From positions 8,548 to 72,547 of the forward strand of contig PDUO01000063.1 in the NCBI GenBank assembly GCA_003008705.1: a stretch of DNA of 64,000 nucleotides. The letters are read 5' to 3'. This document shows, piece by piece, positions 1-11,500 of this stretch. Source of the stretch: Pezicula radicicola (lineage: Eukaryota > Ascomycota > Leotiomycetes > Helotiales > Dermateaceae). The notes beneath the pieces were generated by a model, which was not told the DNA's origin, searched no databases, and worked only from the letters and a program-made list of their open reading frames with translations. Made by a program: the position numbers and the translations under genes. Each line of letters starts with the position of its first letter. Position 1 is the first letter of the stretch.

Positions 1-509
1 TATAATATAAAATTATAAGGACTAAACTATTTATCTTAATTAAGAATAGTAATTAGAGTTCTTCCTAAAATACTTTAGCTTTCTAAAAGAGAAGTATAAG
101 TTAAAGAAGATTCTAATTACTAGATATAAAAACCTATACTTTATATTATCTATAGATAAGAGAATTAATAGAACTAAATATTAAGAAGTTATAGAAAGCT
201 TAATATACTTAGTTATATATATATAACCTAATATCTTATTTATACTTAGTAAGCTTAGTTAATTTATAAGTAATTCTATAGAATATTATTAAACTATATT
301 AAATAAGCTTTTTAGATATCTATAATCTATAACTAAATACTAGATTAGATTTAGACCTAACTAAGACCTAAACCTAGTCTTATATATAGATACTAACTAG
401 ACTAGATAGAAGAGTAATTAGAAGAGTATATCTAGAAGTATTATAAAACTCTATAGTAAACTAATTATCTAGAGGAGTAAAGTATAATATTTAGTAATTA
501 TATTAAGTA

Positions 510-850
510 CTAAGTTAGAATATATAATAATATTATTAATTACTAAACTAAACTAATAGATTATCTAAGTTATCTATAATATAAAATATAAGAAATATAT
601 TAGAGTAAATCTAATAATTACTATAATTTAAAAAGATAACTAAGGTACTCTAGTACTTATTAAGAATCTATACCTCTATAAAAGATTAAAGTATATTAAT
701 ATCTATTATTATTATATTTAAGACCTTATTAAATAAAAGTATATAGATATAATATATATTCCTATAATTAAAATAACTACTAATAGCTTTATAAAGCTAC
801 TAACTTATATATAGTTTTAGAAGTTTCTTAGATAACTAGGAATAATAAAT
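510..850 (+). mobile_element. Copia-type retrotransposon pol remnant (copy 1)
   Basis: Read on the plus strand, 683-718 keeps the skeleton of the RNase H end of Ty1/copia Pol (an R-x-K-H-I-D-I-R-type motif, with His, Asp and Arg codons changed to Tyr, Asn and Tyr as RIP predicts). It is followed at about 758-830 by the remains of the I-P-T-x-x-M-x-A-D-x-x-T-K-P-L tail that ends copia polyproteins. In-frame stops arise at former Gln, Arg or Trp codons. This is a decayed, non-coding relic; family assignment rests on these two motifs in the right order and spacing. Confidence 0.6.
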
Positions 851-1529
851 AAAGTAGAGATAATTAGGAGTAAGTAGAAGTATAAGGATAAGGGAAGAGT
901 AGAAGTACTACTACTTAGTTTAAGTAGAAGCTATAGAGTCTATAAACTTCTAGAAAGATAACTACTTTATATAAGATCTAAGTAAGAGTATTAGAAATAT
1001 AGAATAGGTAATACTATAAGTAGTAGTCTAAGTAAAGCCTAAGGTAGAGTTGAATAAGGTCTAACTATAGACTAGAACTACTATTATCTAATACTTTATA
1101 TAATAAAGCTTCTAGCTAAATACTATAAAGTAGTTTAATTTAATCTAGTATTACTAACTCTATTAATATACTAATATTATTTAAATCTATTCTTATTATC
1201 TATTATATATTATTATAACTTATACCTTTTAATAAGTAAGTACTTAAATATATTATATTTATAATAGTTTATACTTAACTAAATATTTATTTTATTATTA
1301 GATACCTTATATAATTTATAATTAATTTATATAAATACTATAGGATTATTATAAAAGGACTTCTTAAATACCTTTAATTTATATATAAGTAGAAAATATA
1401 ATTTAAACTAGATAATAATTAAAACCTTATAATATATATAAATACTAACTAGACCTTATTGAAATCTAATTAGAAAAGTATTTCTAAAGTAATAATATAA
1501 CTATTTAGTAGAATATTTATATATATAAG

Positions 1530-1910
1530 CTAGAAGTAGAAGTTAGTAGTTATATTAAGTACTAAGTCTAAATATATAACTATTATATTTAGTATTAAGC
1601 TTAGTTAATAACTTACTTAAGTATTAAGAGATATAAGATATCCTTAGTATATTATAAGAAATAGAAAGACTATTAAGATATATAGTAATAACTAAGGTAT
1701 ACTTACTCTAATTTAGAACCCTTATATATATAAGAGATTAAAGTATATTAATATCTATTACTACTTTACCTATAACCTTACTAAGAAGAAGAGAATAGTT
1801 ATTAAGTATATTCCTATAAAGGATATAATAACTAATAAAATAATAAAGTTACTAAGTTAATTAAAGTTTAAAGTTTTTAAGAAATAACTTAGTCTAGTTA
1901 ACTTTAAGGT
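1530..1910 (+). mobile_element. Copia-type retrotransposon pol remnant (copy 2)
   Basis: This is a second, diverged copy of the same pol 3' segment, about 1052 bp to the right of copy 1 and in the same orientation. Shared landmarks include a 15-base run at about 514 and 1537 and the RNase H signature at 683 and 1735. The copia tail motif (Y-I-P-x-K-D-x-x, then K-x-L-S, then a K-F-K-V-F-K-K segment) is legible at about 1790-1910 with RIP stops at former Gln codons. The tandem arrangement means partial or nested elements rather than one intact insertion. Confidence 0.6.
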
Positions 1911-2369
1911 TATATAAAGGAAACTAGTTATATTTAGATTATAATACTTAAATCTAATTAAATAAGAAAAGTAGAGGAAAACCTAAATTTATATTTAGAT
2001 CTTTAAGTTCTAAGTAAGAGTATTAAAATACCTTATTCCTTTATAGATAGACCTTAGAGTTAGATAACTATTAGAAGTTATATTATATTAGATAATATAA
2101 TTATTTAGTTATTAGGTTTATATACTAAAGTATAAAGAGGTAAGAAGAGGATAGAGTATAAACTTTTTCTCTTCTTCTTTAATCTAAATAAATATAATAC
2201 TTTTAAACCTACTATCTACTTATATTACTATATAATACTATATATAGATTATATCTATTTTAATATATTTACTAATAATATAGATATTTATTAATCCTCC
2301 TAAGGATATATAATTTCCCTCTTTAATAATCTAATTATATAGAGAGTTACTTACTAAGCTACTATAATA

Positions 2370-2720
2370 ACTTTAACTATAGAAGTAAAGCTCCTAGATA
2401 TAGAATATACTAGTAAGGAAACTATAATTTTATAGTATTTCCTTAAGGAAATCTAACTTAAGCTTAGTAAACTATAGATAATCTATTATAATAATTAATA
2501 AACTATAAGATTAATTATAAGTAAGAGTATAAGAATCTCTATTAAATTATACTATATAGATATTTAAAATATATAACTATAATAAAAGTATATAAAAGAA
2601 ACTTTTAAAGTTATATACCTCTTTATAAATAATATACTAATAGATAGANTTATTAAAAACCTTCTCTATTATAAGTTTAAGTACTTTAAAGCTCTATTAA
2701 ATCTTAAGAATATAAGAAGT
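2370..2720 (+). mobile_element. Copia-type retrotransposon pol remnant (copy 3, different family)
   Basis: Plus-strand reading gives the end of a copia Pol of another subfamily. There is a former E-Y-x-x-x-x-E-T and F-L-K-E-I region at about 2395-2450, a Lys-Leu-(Arg/His)-x-D-I block at about 2545-2575, and a closing K-F-K-Y-F-K-A-L-L-N-L segment at about 2670-2700. Stops fall where Trp or Gln would be expected, as RIP produces. The undetermined base at about 2649 lies inside this remnant. Confidence 0.55.
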
Positions 2721-2789
2721 AGAATTAAGGAAATTAAATAAAAATTAAATACTAAATACTTAATCTAGTATATAAAGTTTAATCTTAAG

Positions 2790-3070
2790 TTATAAATCTA
2801 TACTCTTAAGCTATAAATATACCTTCTTAAATACTAAATCTATACTCTTAAGCTTTAACTCTATACCCCTCTTAACTTAAAATACTCTCTTAAATATTTA
2901 AAATCTAATTCTTAATTACTAAATAATATTTCTAAACTCTAAAAACTCTACTTTTAAATATTAATACTATACCCTTAAGCTTTAAATCTATACCTTTAAG
3001 TTTTAAAAATATACTTCTAAGTATTAAAAAATTATACCCTTAGATATAAAAATATATATTTAAGTTTATT
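2790..3070. repeat. Degenerate minisatellite-like tandem repeat
   Basis: Units resembling 'aaatctatacycttaagytt' recur imperfectly (near 2795, 2840, 2860, 2960, 2980 and 3040) with spacing of roughly 20-60 bases. The copies have diverged by C-to-T and G-to-A changes, in line with RIP acting on a pre-existing tandem array downstream of copia remnant 3. Confidence 0.45.
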
Positions 3071-4391
3071 AGACTATATCTATATACTTAGAAATTATTA
3101 ATCTAAAGGTTAAAAATTAATAATTAGAATATATAGTATAAGATTATAACTTTCTAAAAATTAACTTTTAGATTCTAAGAATATATACCTCTTCTTTAAA
3201 TATAAAACTTATAATAAGAGTAAATACTTAGATTAAATATAAAATTACTAAGTTTAGAGAGTAAGTTATATTTATATAAGTATATACTATAGTATATTAT
3301 ACTTATATAAGTATAGAAGAAGAAAAATATATAAAGTTAAATCTATTTAAATACTTAGAGAAACTCTAACTTATATAAGTTTATATTTATTATTATACTT
3401 TTATTTATTAAAATATATAGAATAACTCTAATTTATATAAGTATATAATTATTACTATACTTTTATTTATATAATTATTTTATATAAAGAATAAAAAAAA
3501 AGAATAAAAGAAATAAATTTTATTAATCTTATAAACTATTAAATTAATTTTAGAATCTCTTTAAAAAGAGATCTTACCTTATTTATATTTTAAGTTATTA
3601 AAATACCCTTAAAAATTCTCTAAGCTATTAACTTATATTTTAATATATTATAATCCTTTAATAAAGACTTTCTAGCTCTAAATAAACTACTAATAAATAG
3701 AGAAGTATTAAATAATCTATCTAATAAGGTATAAGCTTTAACTAAACCCTTAATAAAGTTATTATCCTTTAAATTATCTTTAAATAATATACTAGGGCTA
3801 GTAATAGATTTAAAAGCTTCTTAGTCTATTAGTATAGATATAATAAAACTAATAATAGTATAAGTTAGAGTAATTAAAGCTAATTAAATAGGAATAGTAA
3901 TAAAGGAAGTACTATCTAGAATATCTAGTATAGTAGAAGAGAGTATAGTCTTAATAGTAGTTTAAAGTTTACTAAGTTTCTATAAATATATAATTAATAA
4001 ATATATAATTATCTATTAAGTACTAAAAGGAAACTTATATTCTTAGGAATACTAGACTAAAAAGCCTTAAGGAACTTAATAATATAAGGTAGAATATAAA
4101 GAGGGATTAGAGTATATATATAATTATTTATATAGTATATATAATAATCTTCTTTATTAACTTAATTATAATAAAACCTATTAGAATTTCTAGAAAGTAA
4201 ACTTATTAAATAACCTAAGTATAAAATATCTTATAGAGTACTATATATAGAGTTAAGAGTTTTAGAAATAAATATAAGATAAAGCTTTTATAGAGTTTTT
4301 TAATTATAAATATATAAAATATTTAATAGAGGTATAACTTTAATATATTAATAATCTTATAGTTTTATCTTCTATACTAGAATAATAAGAC

Positions 4392-4430
4392 TCTTATCTT
4401 TATCTTTATCTTTATCTTTATCTTCTTCTT
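4392..4430. repeat. TTTATC microsatellite
   Basis: Short tandem array of the hexamer 'tttatc' (about five units) running into 'ttcttctt', inside the RIP block. Confidence 0.8.
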
Positions 4431-4966
4431 TACTAAGCTTATTTATATCTTATACTATATACTTCTAAAAGTATAATTAAAAGGTAAAATAATAACTTCT
4501 AAGAGTTATAGATAATAATAATAAAGGGAAGGAATATATAAAACTTATCTTTAACTTTTATATATATACCTTTACTAATATATCTCTTCTAGTATCTTTC
4601 TTTAACTTCTTTAAAATAGACTTTAGAGGCTTCTTTAGAGTAGATTATTTATAAACTATTATAAAAGATTATTTTAAAGAAAGGGAAACTATAAAAGAAG
4701 AGATTAAAAATTAATATTATACTTAATATAAAAGATAATATTTTTAAATAATAGTTATAATAAAAATAGGTATTTATATACCTATAAGATATAATTAGAA
4801 GTATAAATTAAAGATTAGATATATACCTTCTATTAGCTTAATCTATAAATCAAGATCTACTAGTTTATTTCTAAACTAGGGAAGGTAGATCTAGGGAAAG
4901 GTATACCTTCTTAAATTATATATAATTAACTAAATTCTTAATTTTAATACTTATTAGCTAAGGGGG

Positions 4967-5162
4967 TATATTATATAGATTACTGATCAGGTAATCTATA
5001 TACTTATAAGCTTAGTAATATCTTACTAAGCTACTTATATATATAACCTTATTTCATTCTTACCTTCCTTTTCTCTTTAGAACTATATAAGATAATATTC
5101 TATACTCTAGTTCCTACTTCGAATCCCTTATTCCAAGCTTACGGATAGACTCATCCATAACA
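4967..5162 (+). mobile_element. 3' LTR of an LTR retrotransposon inserted in the NRPS
   Basis: A purine run (about 4961-4966, 'aggggg') looks like the polypurine tract that precedes a 3' LTR on the plus strand. The next bases, 'tatatt', would be a RIP-altered TG start. The segment ends in 'ataaca' at 5162, exactly where the host coding sequence resumes with the second base of the Asp codon in the adenylation-domain A4 motif. Length is about 196 bp. Two short hairpins (4975-4999 and 5010-5031) lie near its left end. The left ~75 bp are RIP-like, whereas the right ~120 bp keep ordinary C and CA/TG content. The matching 5' LTR was not found in the window. Confidence 0.6.
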
Positions 5163-8100
5163 ATGCTTCAATCGCAGAAATTTTTACAGCACTCACTCGA
5201 GGCAGTGTTGTCTGCATCCCATCTGAAGAAGAGCGTTTGAATGACCTTGCTGGAGTTATGACCCGTTTGAAGGCTGAGTGGTCTTTCCTCACTCCAAGTG
5301 TTGCAAGGCTGCTTACGCCAAGCGAGGTTCCCAGTCTGAAGACTCTGGTACTTGGTGGTGAGGCCGTTGGAAAAACTGATATTGATCAATGGACTGGAAA
5401 GGTTCGCTTGATGAATGGTTATGGACCGACTGAAACATGCGTTTTCTGTGTCACTCATGACATTACACCCCAGACATCTTTCAATACCATTGGTAAGGCT
5501 GTTAGTTCGACTTCTTGGATTGTTAACCCGACAAACCACGATGAACTGGTTCCTATTGGCACTCAAGGAGAATTACTAGTCAGCGGGTAAGTCTAAGACT
5601 TCGGCTCAGAGACGCAAGAGCACTTGCTTAACTGATAAACTACAGAGAAAGTCTGGCTTTGGAATACCTCAACGATGAAGAGAAAACCAACAAGTCTTTC
5701 ATCACGACACCAAAATGGGCGGAGTCATTTAGTGGCATAGGAAACTTAAACCGCTTCTACAAGACTGGTATTTCATGTCCGAATGCTTTTCAATAGAACG
5801 AACCAGCTGATACCATTTAGGTGATATTGTGCGATACAATGAAGAGGGGAAAATTGACTTCATATCAAGGAAAGATAACCAGATCAAGATCAGCGGGGTA
5901 TGTATTAAAGTCTTCTACAACATACAACGATTATTGCTGATGATTGATATCTTTAAAGCAACGCATAGAGTTAGGAGAGGTTGAACACTGGATAAATGAA
6001 CACGAATCAGTGCGGCAGGTAATGGCACTTGTTCCATCCTCAGGACCTTGTAAGAAGCAATTGATTGCAATAATCGCGCTCAACGTTTGGAGCCTGCCGG
6101 CTCGAAAAGAATCAGCTATCCAACTACTTTCAGGCAAGTTCAAGGAACTCGCAGCATTACAGATCTTGGGTCTACGACAGTCAGTTGCACGTCAACTTCC
6201 AGCATACTCTTTACCTACGATCTGGGCGTTCGTGGAAGATATTCCGCTATCGGTATCAACTAAGCTGGATCGAGGGTTGGTTTCAAAATGGGTTAATACA
6301 ATGACTGATGAGACGTAGTAAGTTGTAGCACTTCACCACACTGTGAACTGAAACTAAAGGACATACACTTAGTCTGGATATCCTATCGCTTAACAGCAAA
6401 GATAATGCGCGGAAAATTACAACGCCGATGGAAAAACAGTTACAAGCTATTTGGAGTTCTGTCCTTGGCTTACCGCTCGATGTTTTCGATGCGGAGCAAT
6501 CTTTTTTTCAATATGGTGGAGACTCGGTATGGACTTCTGAGCAACCTTAGCTTTAATTCGCCATGCTAACCATTTTCCTCATTAATTAGATCTCAGCAAT
6601 CCGAGTTGTTCAAAAATGTCGTTCCGAAGGAATCGCCCTCACCGTCCAAGATGTTCTTGTTTCTCAAGGACTTTCAGCACTTGCAGAGCGAGCCAAAGCC
6701 GTTATTAAAGCCACGAATGCTAACAGCTCGGATACAACACATGAAACGCCCACGTATTTGAAGCTCGACAATAATACTCTCAGAGCTAACGATTTGGAAT
6801 TAAGCTCTGTTGAGCATGTTCTACCTTGCAGTCATATGCAAGAGCGAATGTTAGAAATTCAAGGAAAATCTCCCGGATTCTATGACACAGAGATGGTGTT
6901 TGAAGTCATAGGAAGACAAGATGACAAAGAAATCGACCTCGAGAGATTGTCCAAAGCGTGGAATGAGGTTGTTAATCGCCATGAGGTTATGAGAACAGTT
7001 CTCGTCAAACATAAACAGGGCGAGGGAAAGTATTGCCAGGTTGTTCTCAAACAAGTTGAGGCAAAAGTTTTGCTACTTGATCAGAAGTCCAGCGAAGACT
7101 CGGTATTGAGAGTCAGGACCAAAGTTTCAGCCATCAACGACTATCGAGAATCCGGGATACCACACCGACTTACGATATTGAAGACAGCATCCGGAAAGCT
7201 ATCAATGAAAATAGAAATCTCACATGTCATTATCGACGGAGCGTCGCTCATGATTCTGTTCCGAGATTTGAGGTTGGCTTACGATGGGTGCCTCGGAAAA
7301 GTAGCACCAGCTCCAGCATTCGGTCGACACATCGCACACCTTCAAACAAGCGTCCAGGACGATATCGCATACTGGAATAGCTACTGTTCAAACTCCAAGC
7401 CATGTTACCTACCAAGGATTTCAGAAGATGCAATCGAAGGCACAGAAGCCGATCTATCGGTACGTTATGTCGAGATCAATATCAAGAGAGCCAATGAGTT
7501 ATCACAGTTTTGCCAACATCAAGGCATATCCGTCTCCAATTTTTTTTGTACGATTTGGGCCTTGGTTCTGCGACTTCATACAGCAAAAAGTATTGAAGAT
7601 ATCATCTTTGGGTATTTGGTATCAGGAAGAGATGCACTTTATGATAGAGTTGAAGATACAGTTGGCCCACTTCTCTCCGCTCTAATCTTCCGAATGAAGC
7701 TTTCCGATTCTACACCACTGAACAAAGTGCTGGAAGCCGTAAGGAATGACTTTGCGCTTAGCTCAACACATCAATCATGCTCTATGCAAGAGATTGAGAA
7801 GAACCTCGGTCTCGATGAACCACTGTTCAATACGATGGTTAACTTCAGGTAAGCATAGATTATCATAATCGTCCTTATGGGAAACTAACACCATTGTATA
7901 GAAAATTCCCAACTCCAAAAGTCGAGGAAGAGCCGTCGCTTACAATTAAGACACTAGAGGGAATTGATCCATTTGATGTAAGTTCCAAAGCCTAAATTTT
8001 GCCCAAGTATTAAAATACTAACCAAGATGAATAGTATGATTTGATGCTATTGGTGAAGGAAATCGACAAGAATTGGAAGATCAATCTTGCTTATTGGAGC

Positions 8101-8217
8101 ACAAAGATCGATGTTTCAATAGTCATGTCAATTGCGGAGACATTTGATAAAATAGTATCCTCGATGCTCTCGGATGTAGAGCAAAGTACAGGTAATCTAC
8201 TAGGTTCTATTGTTTAG
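5163..8217 (+). pseudogene. 5'-truncated non-ribosomal peptide synthetase (A-T-C remnant)
   Basis: This is the C-terminal part of an NRPS, about 883 codons. Exons: 5165-5586, 5646-5767, 5821-5897, 5959-6317, 6373-6526, 6590-7848, 7902-7977, 8035-8217. The adenylation domain starts abruptly at the A4 motif (ASIAEIF) and continues with NGYGPTE (A5), GELLVSG (A6), YKTGD (A7, split by an intron), a RKDNQIKISG block (A8) and TKLDR (A10). The thiolation domain has FFQYGGDS with the phosphopantetheine serine at an exon end (about 6524-6526). The condensation domain follows, with SHVIIDG in place of the usual HHxxxDG, so the first His is Ser and the second, catalytic, His is kept. The protein ends with this C domain and has no thioesterase. 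All joins keep frame and no stop was found, yet the start, A1-A3 and everything upstream are replaced by the retrotransposon. Transcription from an internal start is possible but would give no working A domain. Product and substrate unknown. Confidence 0.85.
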
Positions 8218-8599
8218 TTAGAGGCGTCTTTAGAATGCTCGGTGCTGGGAGTTAACAGAGAGTGAACTGGCAAGGGCGCCAAGGTAGGAAGCGAGAATCG
8301 AAAAGGGGGTTATTCACGTGATCCTAAATAATTTAGCAAGATGAAATTGTTCTATCAACTTTTCACGAAAAAGGACTCCTCTGAGCTATACTAGCACATA
8401 GTGTCAAAGTTGCTTGCTATTTACCACCTGTCAGGAATTATTTCCGTCCTCGATAAGTTCCGACCTTTGCACCCAATCAAATTTCAATTTTGCATATCTT
8501 TATTAGGTACTTATTGGTAGATTTTATTAGCAGACTAAAATAATATCTAGTCTTGCCTGGAACTACGAAAATCCACTTAGTATTTAACTCAAATTTAAC
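8218..8599. other. Intergenic, NRPS remnant to helicase/AAA gene (convergent ends)
   Basis: Two 3' ends face each other here. No open frame or RNA gene was recognised. Confidence 0.6.
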
Positions 8600-11500
8600 T
8601 TAAATACCAAGTTCCGCGTTAGACTTATAGTGACTTCCGCCAGCACATCTATATCCGCTACCTTGATTAATCCATTGATATCCTTGACAGCAAACACCCA
8701 TGTGTCTTAATTTCGACTGGATTTCTGCCTCCTGCCTCTTCCTCTCCTCTTCCTCTCTCCGACGACGTTCTGCTTCCTGCTCCATCCGCTCTCTCTCGGC
8801 CTTAGCTTCCATCTCATGAATTCGAGCCTGTTCTCGCATTCGCAGTTCGGCTTCATCCTTGGCTTTGGCCTCTTGTAATGCTTTGGCTATGCATGCCATC
8901 TCCTCTTCCTTTTGTTTGGCCTTTCGAAGTGCTTCTTCTTCTTCGAGCCTACGCTTTTCAGCAGCTTGCGCAGCTTGCTCTGATGCCAATTTATCCTTTT
9001 GGAGCTGCTCCCAGATCCCATCTGAGACACCTGGGTCACGAGTCTCTTTTTGATTTGGACTTGGCATTTTCAGTGATCCTCCCTCGCCTCCGGATTTGCT
9101 CCGCGCCGCAGAAGAATCCTGGCCATTCTGTGATCCATGAGGTCCCTGAGGTCCCTGAGAGCCATTCGATCCGCTTGGCGCCATACTCGGGGGTGGGGCG
9201 GCTTGGGATGAATCAAGTGACTGGAAAGGTAGTTTATCAACCACGGCTCGCTTAGAGAAGGGAATCTTGTTTCTCTTCTGTTTTTCCAAGAGCATGGCCT
9301 CCAAACACATTATTGCGTTCCCGTCAGTGAGTGTCAGCGGATCTGACGCACTTGAAGCGCTCTGAAATACCGTCCTAGCCATACTTTTCGCGAGTGTCTG
9401 TACATCTCTCGCATTTCCCCAAGCTGGCAGCTTTCTCAGTTCCCTCATGAATTCGACGACATGGGCATGCAAGGTTGGATTGTTCTGGAGCCCGGGAAAC
9501 GCAATATTACTCTCCGTAAGCTTTGCTCCCAACAAGCCAACACAATCATCCGGGGATAGCGCAGGAAAAAGTATCTCATCTGCAAAACGACTGCTAAGTC
9601 CTTCATTGGCTTTCAAGAGAATGTTCATGTCATTGTCGTATCCGGCCAGAATAATGACGAGTTTTCCTGCAAACTTTGGCTTTGTCATTGAGTCGACAAG
9701 CTCCGAGATGGCCTCCTTGGCAAAATGGCCTTCACTGAGTCGGTAGGCCTCGTCCACGAGCAAAACCTTGCCCAATCCCCGTTCGAGTTGTTTGAGGCAC
9801 TTTGGCCCAGTGTGGCCCACATATTGCCCGATGAGGTCAGTCGCTGATATTTCCACAACCTCTACCTCTGATAAAAAGCCCAGGGAGTAAAACACCTCTC
9901 CAAATTTACGTGCGGTTGTTGTCTTCCCAGTTCCTAGTAATAACCGGACAGTCAGCCATACGATCTCATACGAGCCAATGGTTCTGAAATGAAAAATCGA
10001 AAAAGAATGCAGATACAAGCGAGATAGTTGACACAAAAATGAATGACTCTTACCTGGCGGGCCCTTGAATATGAAATTCATGGGTATGTGACCTCGAGGG
10101 TCTTTGCCATGCGCCCGCATGCCTTCTGCAACACGGATGAAGCTTTGGAGCTTGTCAACGATAGCGCCACAGCCTATGACGCCCTCAAATAGCTGGTGAA
10201 GTTTCATCTCGGCTGTGGTAGCGCGGTCGTAGTCAGGATCAAAGTCTTGTGGCTGGAATACAAAGTCGACAGACCGCTGCTCGACTGGCAGCTTCTTTTG
10301 CCTGGCCTGAAATCTGCTTTTAGCTGTCGTGATCAGAGTCTCGACATCGCCACCATTGCCAAAGTTCAAGGCATTTCGGCGTCGATCAAGAACATCGATT
10401 GCAACCTTGATTGCATCTTCAGTCGCGCCTAAACCCTGGATTTTGAGCTTCATTCGAAGAATCTCTTCAAGCTGTGCATTATCAAAATCCTCGAATCGGA
10501 ATGCATCCGACAGCTGGAAGCGTCGGGTTAGACCTGGGTTCACCTGGAGTAGCCTATATCAGCGTTTCACATCTCAAATATGAGAGAGGTTGAAGGGAGT
10601 TTTTGATATTCTTAACGAGGCGGAAGATAGAATCATGAAAACAATGATGCGCCCGACTCACATTCTGGAACATTTTAATCATTTGATCCTCGTACCCGAG
10701 CAGCAAAACACATCGATCATCTCCTGGGACATTCTGGACTTCAGCCACAATGGTATCGATAACTGCAGTCCTGAATATGTCGGTGTGGCTTTTTTCTTCC
10801 GAAGAACCTCCAGCATAAAGCATATACGCTTCATCTATAATCAAGACTTTACCAACAGTGCTAGCAAGTATCTTTTTGGTGTTTTCTTCTGAGCCTCCGA
10901 TATGACTTCCAATAAAGTCGGATGGATTCTTCAAGACAACTATGACAAATAGTCAGATTAGGATAAGACTTCGAAAGTTAAAAGCTTCATTGAAAACTGT
11001 ACCTTCTCCATTGCTTAGCATCCCAATATCAGCTAGGATCTGACCATAAAGTTTAGCCACTGTGGTCTTTCCAGTCCCTGGCGAACCCAGAAAAACTCGA
11101 TTGAGAGATACATCGATTGGAGGCTTCTCTTGAAGTTCACGTTCATAATTGGCCTTGATGAGGTCGATTAGAATACTGACGGAGTCTTTCACTGCTTTCA
11201 GTCCGGTAAGCTTCTGAAGCTTTTCCCATGCATCGCATTTCAAAATGGCTTTTGAGGGGTCCGGCCCGATGAAATCCTCCTTGGTGATCAAAAAGTCATC
11301 CGGTTGAAGTCCAGCTCTACGTTCCTTGGTAAGCCGATCAGACTGCCTCTCTCTAATTCGAGCAAAGACATTCTCTAATGCGCGTGCATTTCCAAACCCT
11401 GGACGACCTCTGCCACGCCCCAAACGCCGAATAGCAATACGCATATACAGCCCATCCAATCCGTTTTCAACCTTCATGCGCCGCTGGAAACATTGGTTTA

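Larger units (their letters stand above)
1..5040. repeat. RIP-mutated AT-rich repeat block
   Basis: The block is very AT-rich and almost lacks CA, TG and CG dinucleotides, while TA is everywhere; only a handful of TG/CA occurrences were seen (near 1051, 1460, 4851). That is the footprint of repeat-induced point mutation, which turns CpA into TpA on both strands of duplicated DNA in ascomycetes. No long open frame survives. Mutated protein signatures of copia-type retrotransposons remain readable at three places and an LTR closes the block on the right. One undetermined base (n) lies at about 2649. Ordinary composition returns at about 5040. The stretches 3080-4380 and 4440-4960 hold only RIP-type sequence in which I recognised no family. 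Confidence 0.93.

Noticed and set aside
5110..5135. tRNA-like 'ttcgaatccc' near the LTR end
   Set aside because: No cloverleaf can be drawn; it lies inside the LTR.
5168..5566. Minus-strand frame opposite the NRPS A domain
   Set aside because: Antisense shadow of a frame with clear A-domain motifs.
9447..10583. Plus-strand frames opposite the AAA exons
   Set aside because: They mirror codon structure of the minus-strand exons and show no motif of their own.
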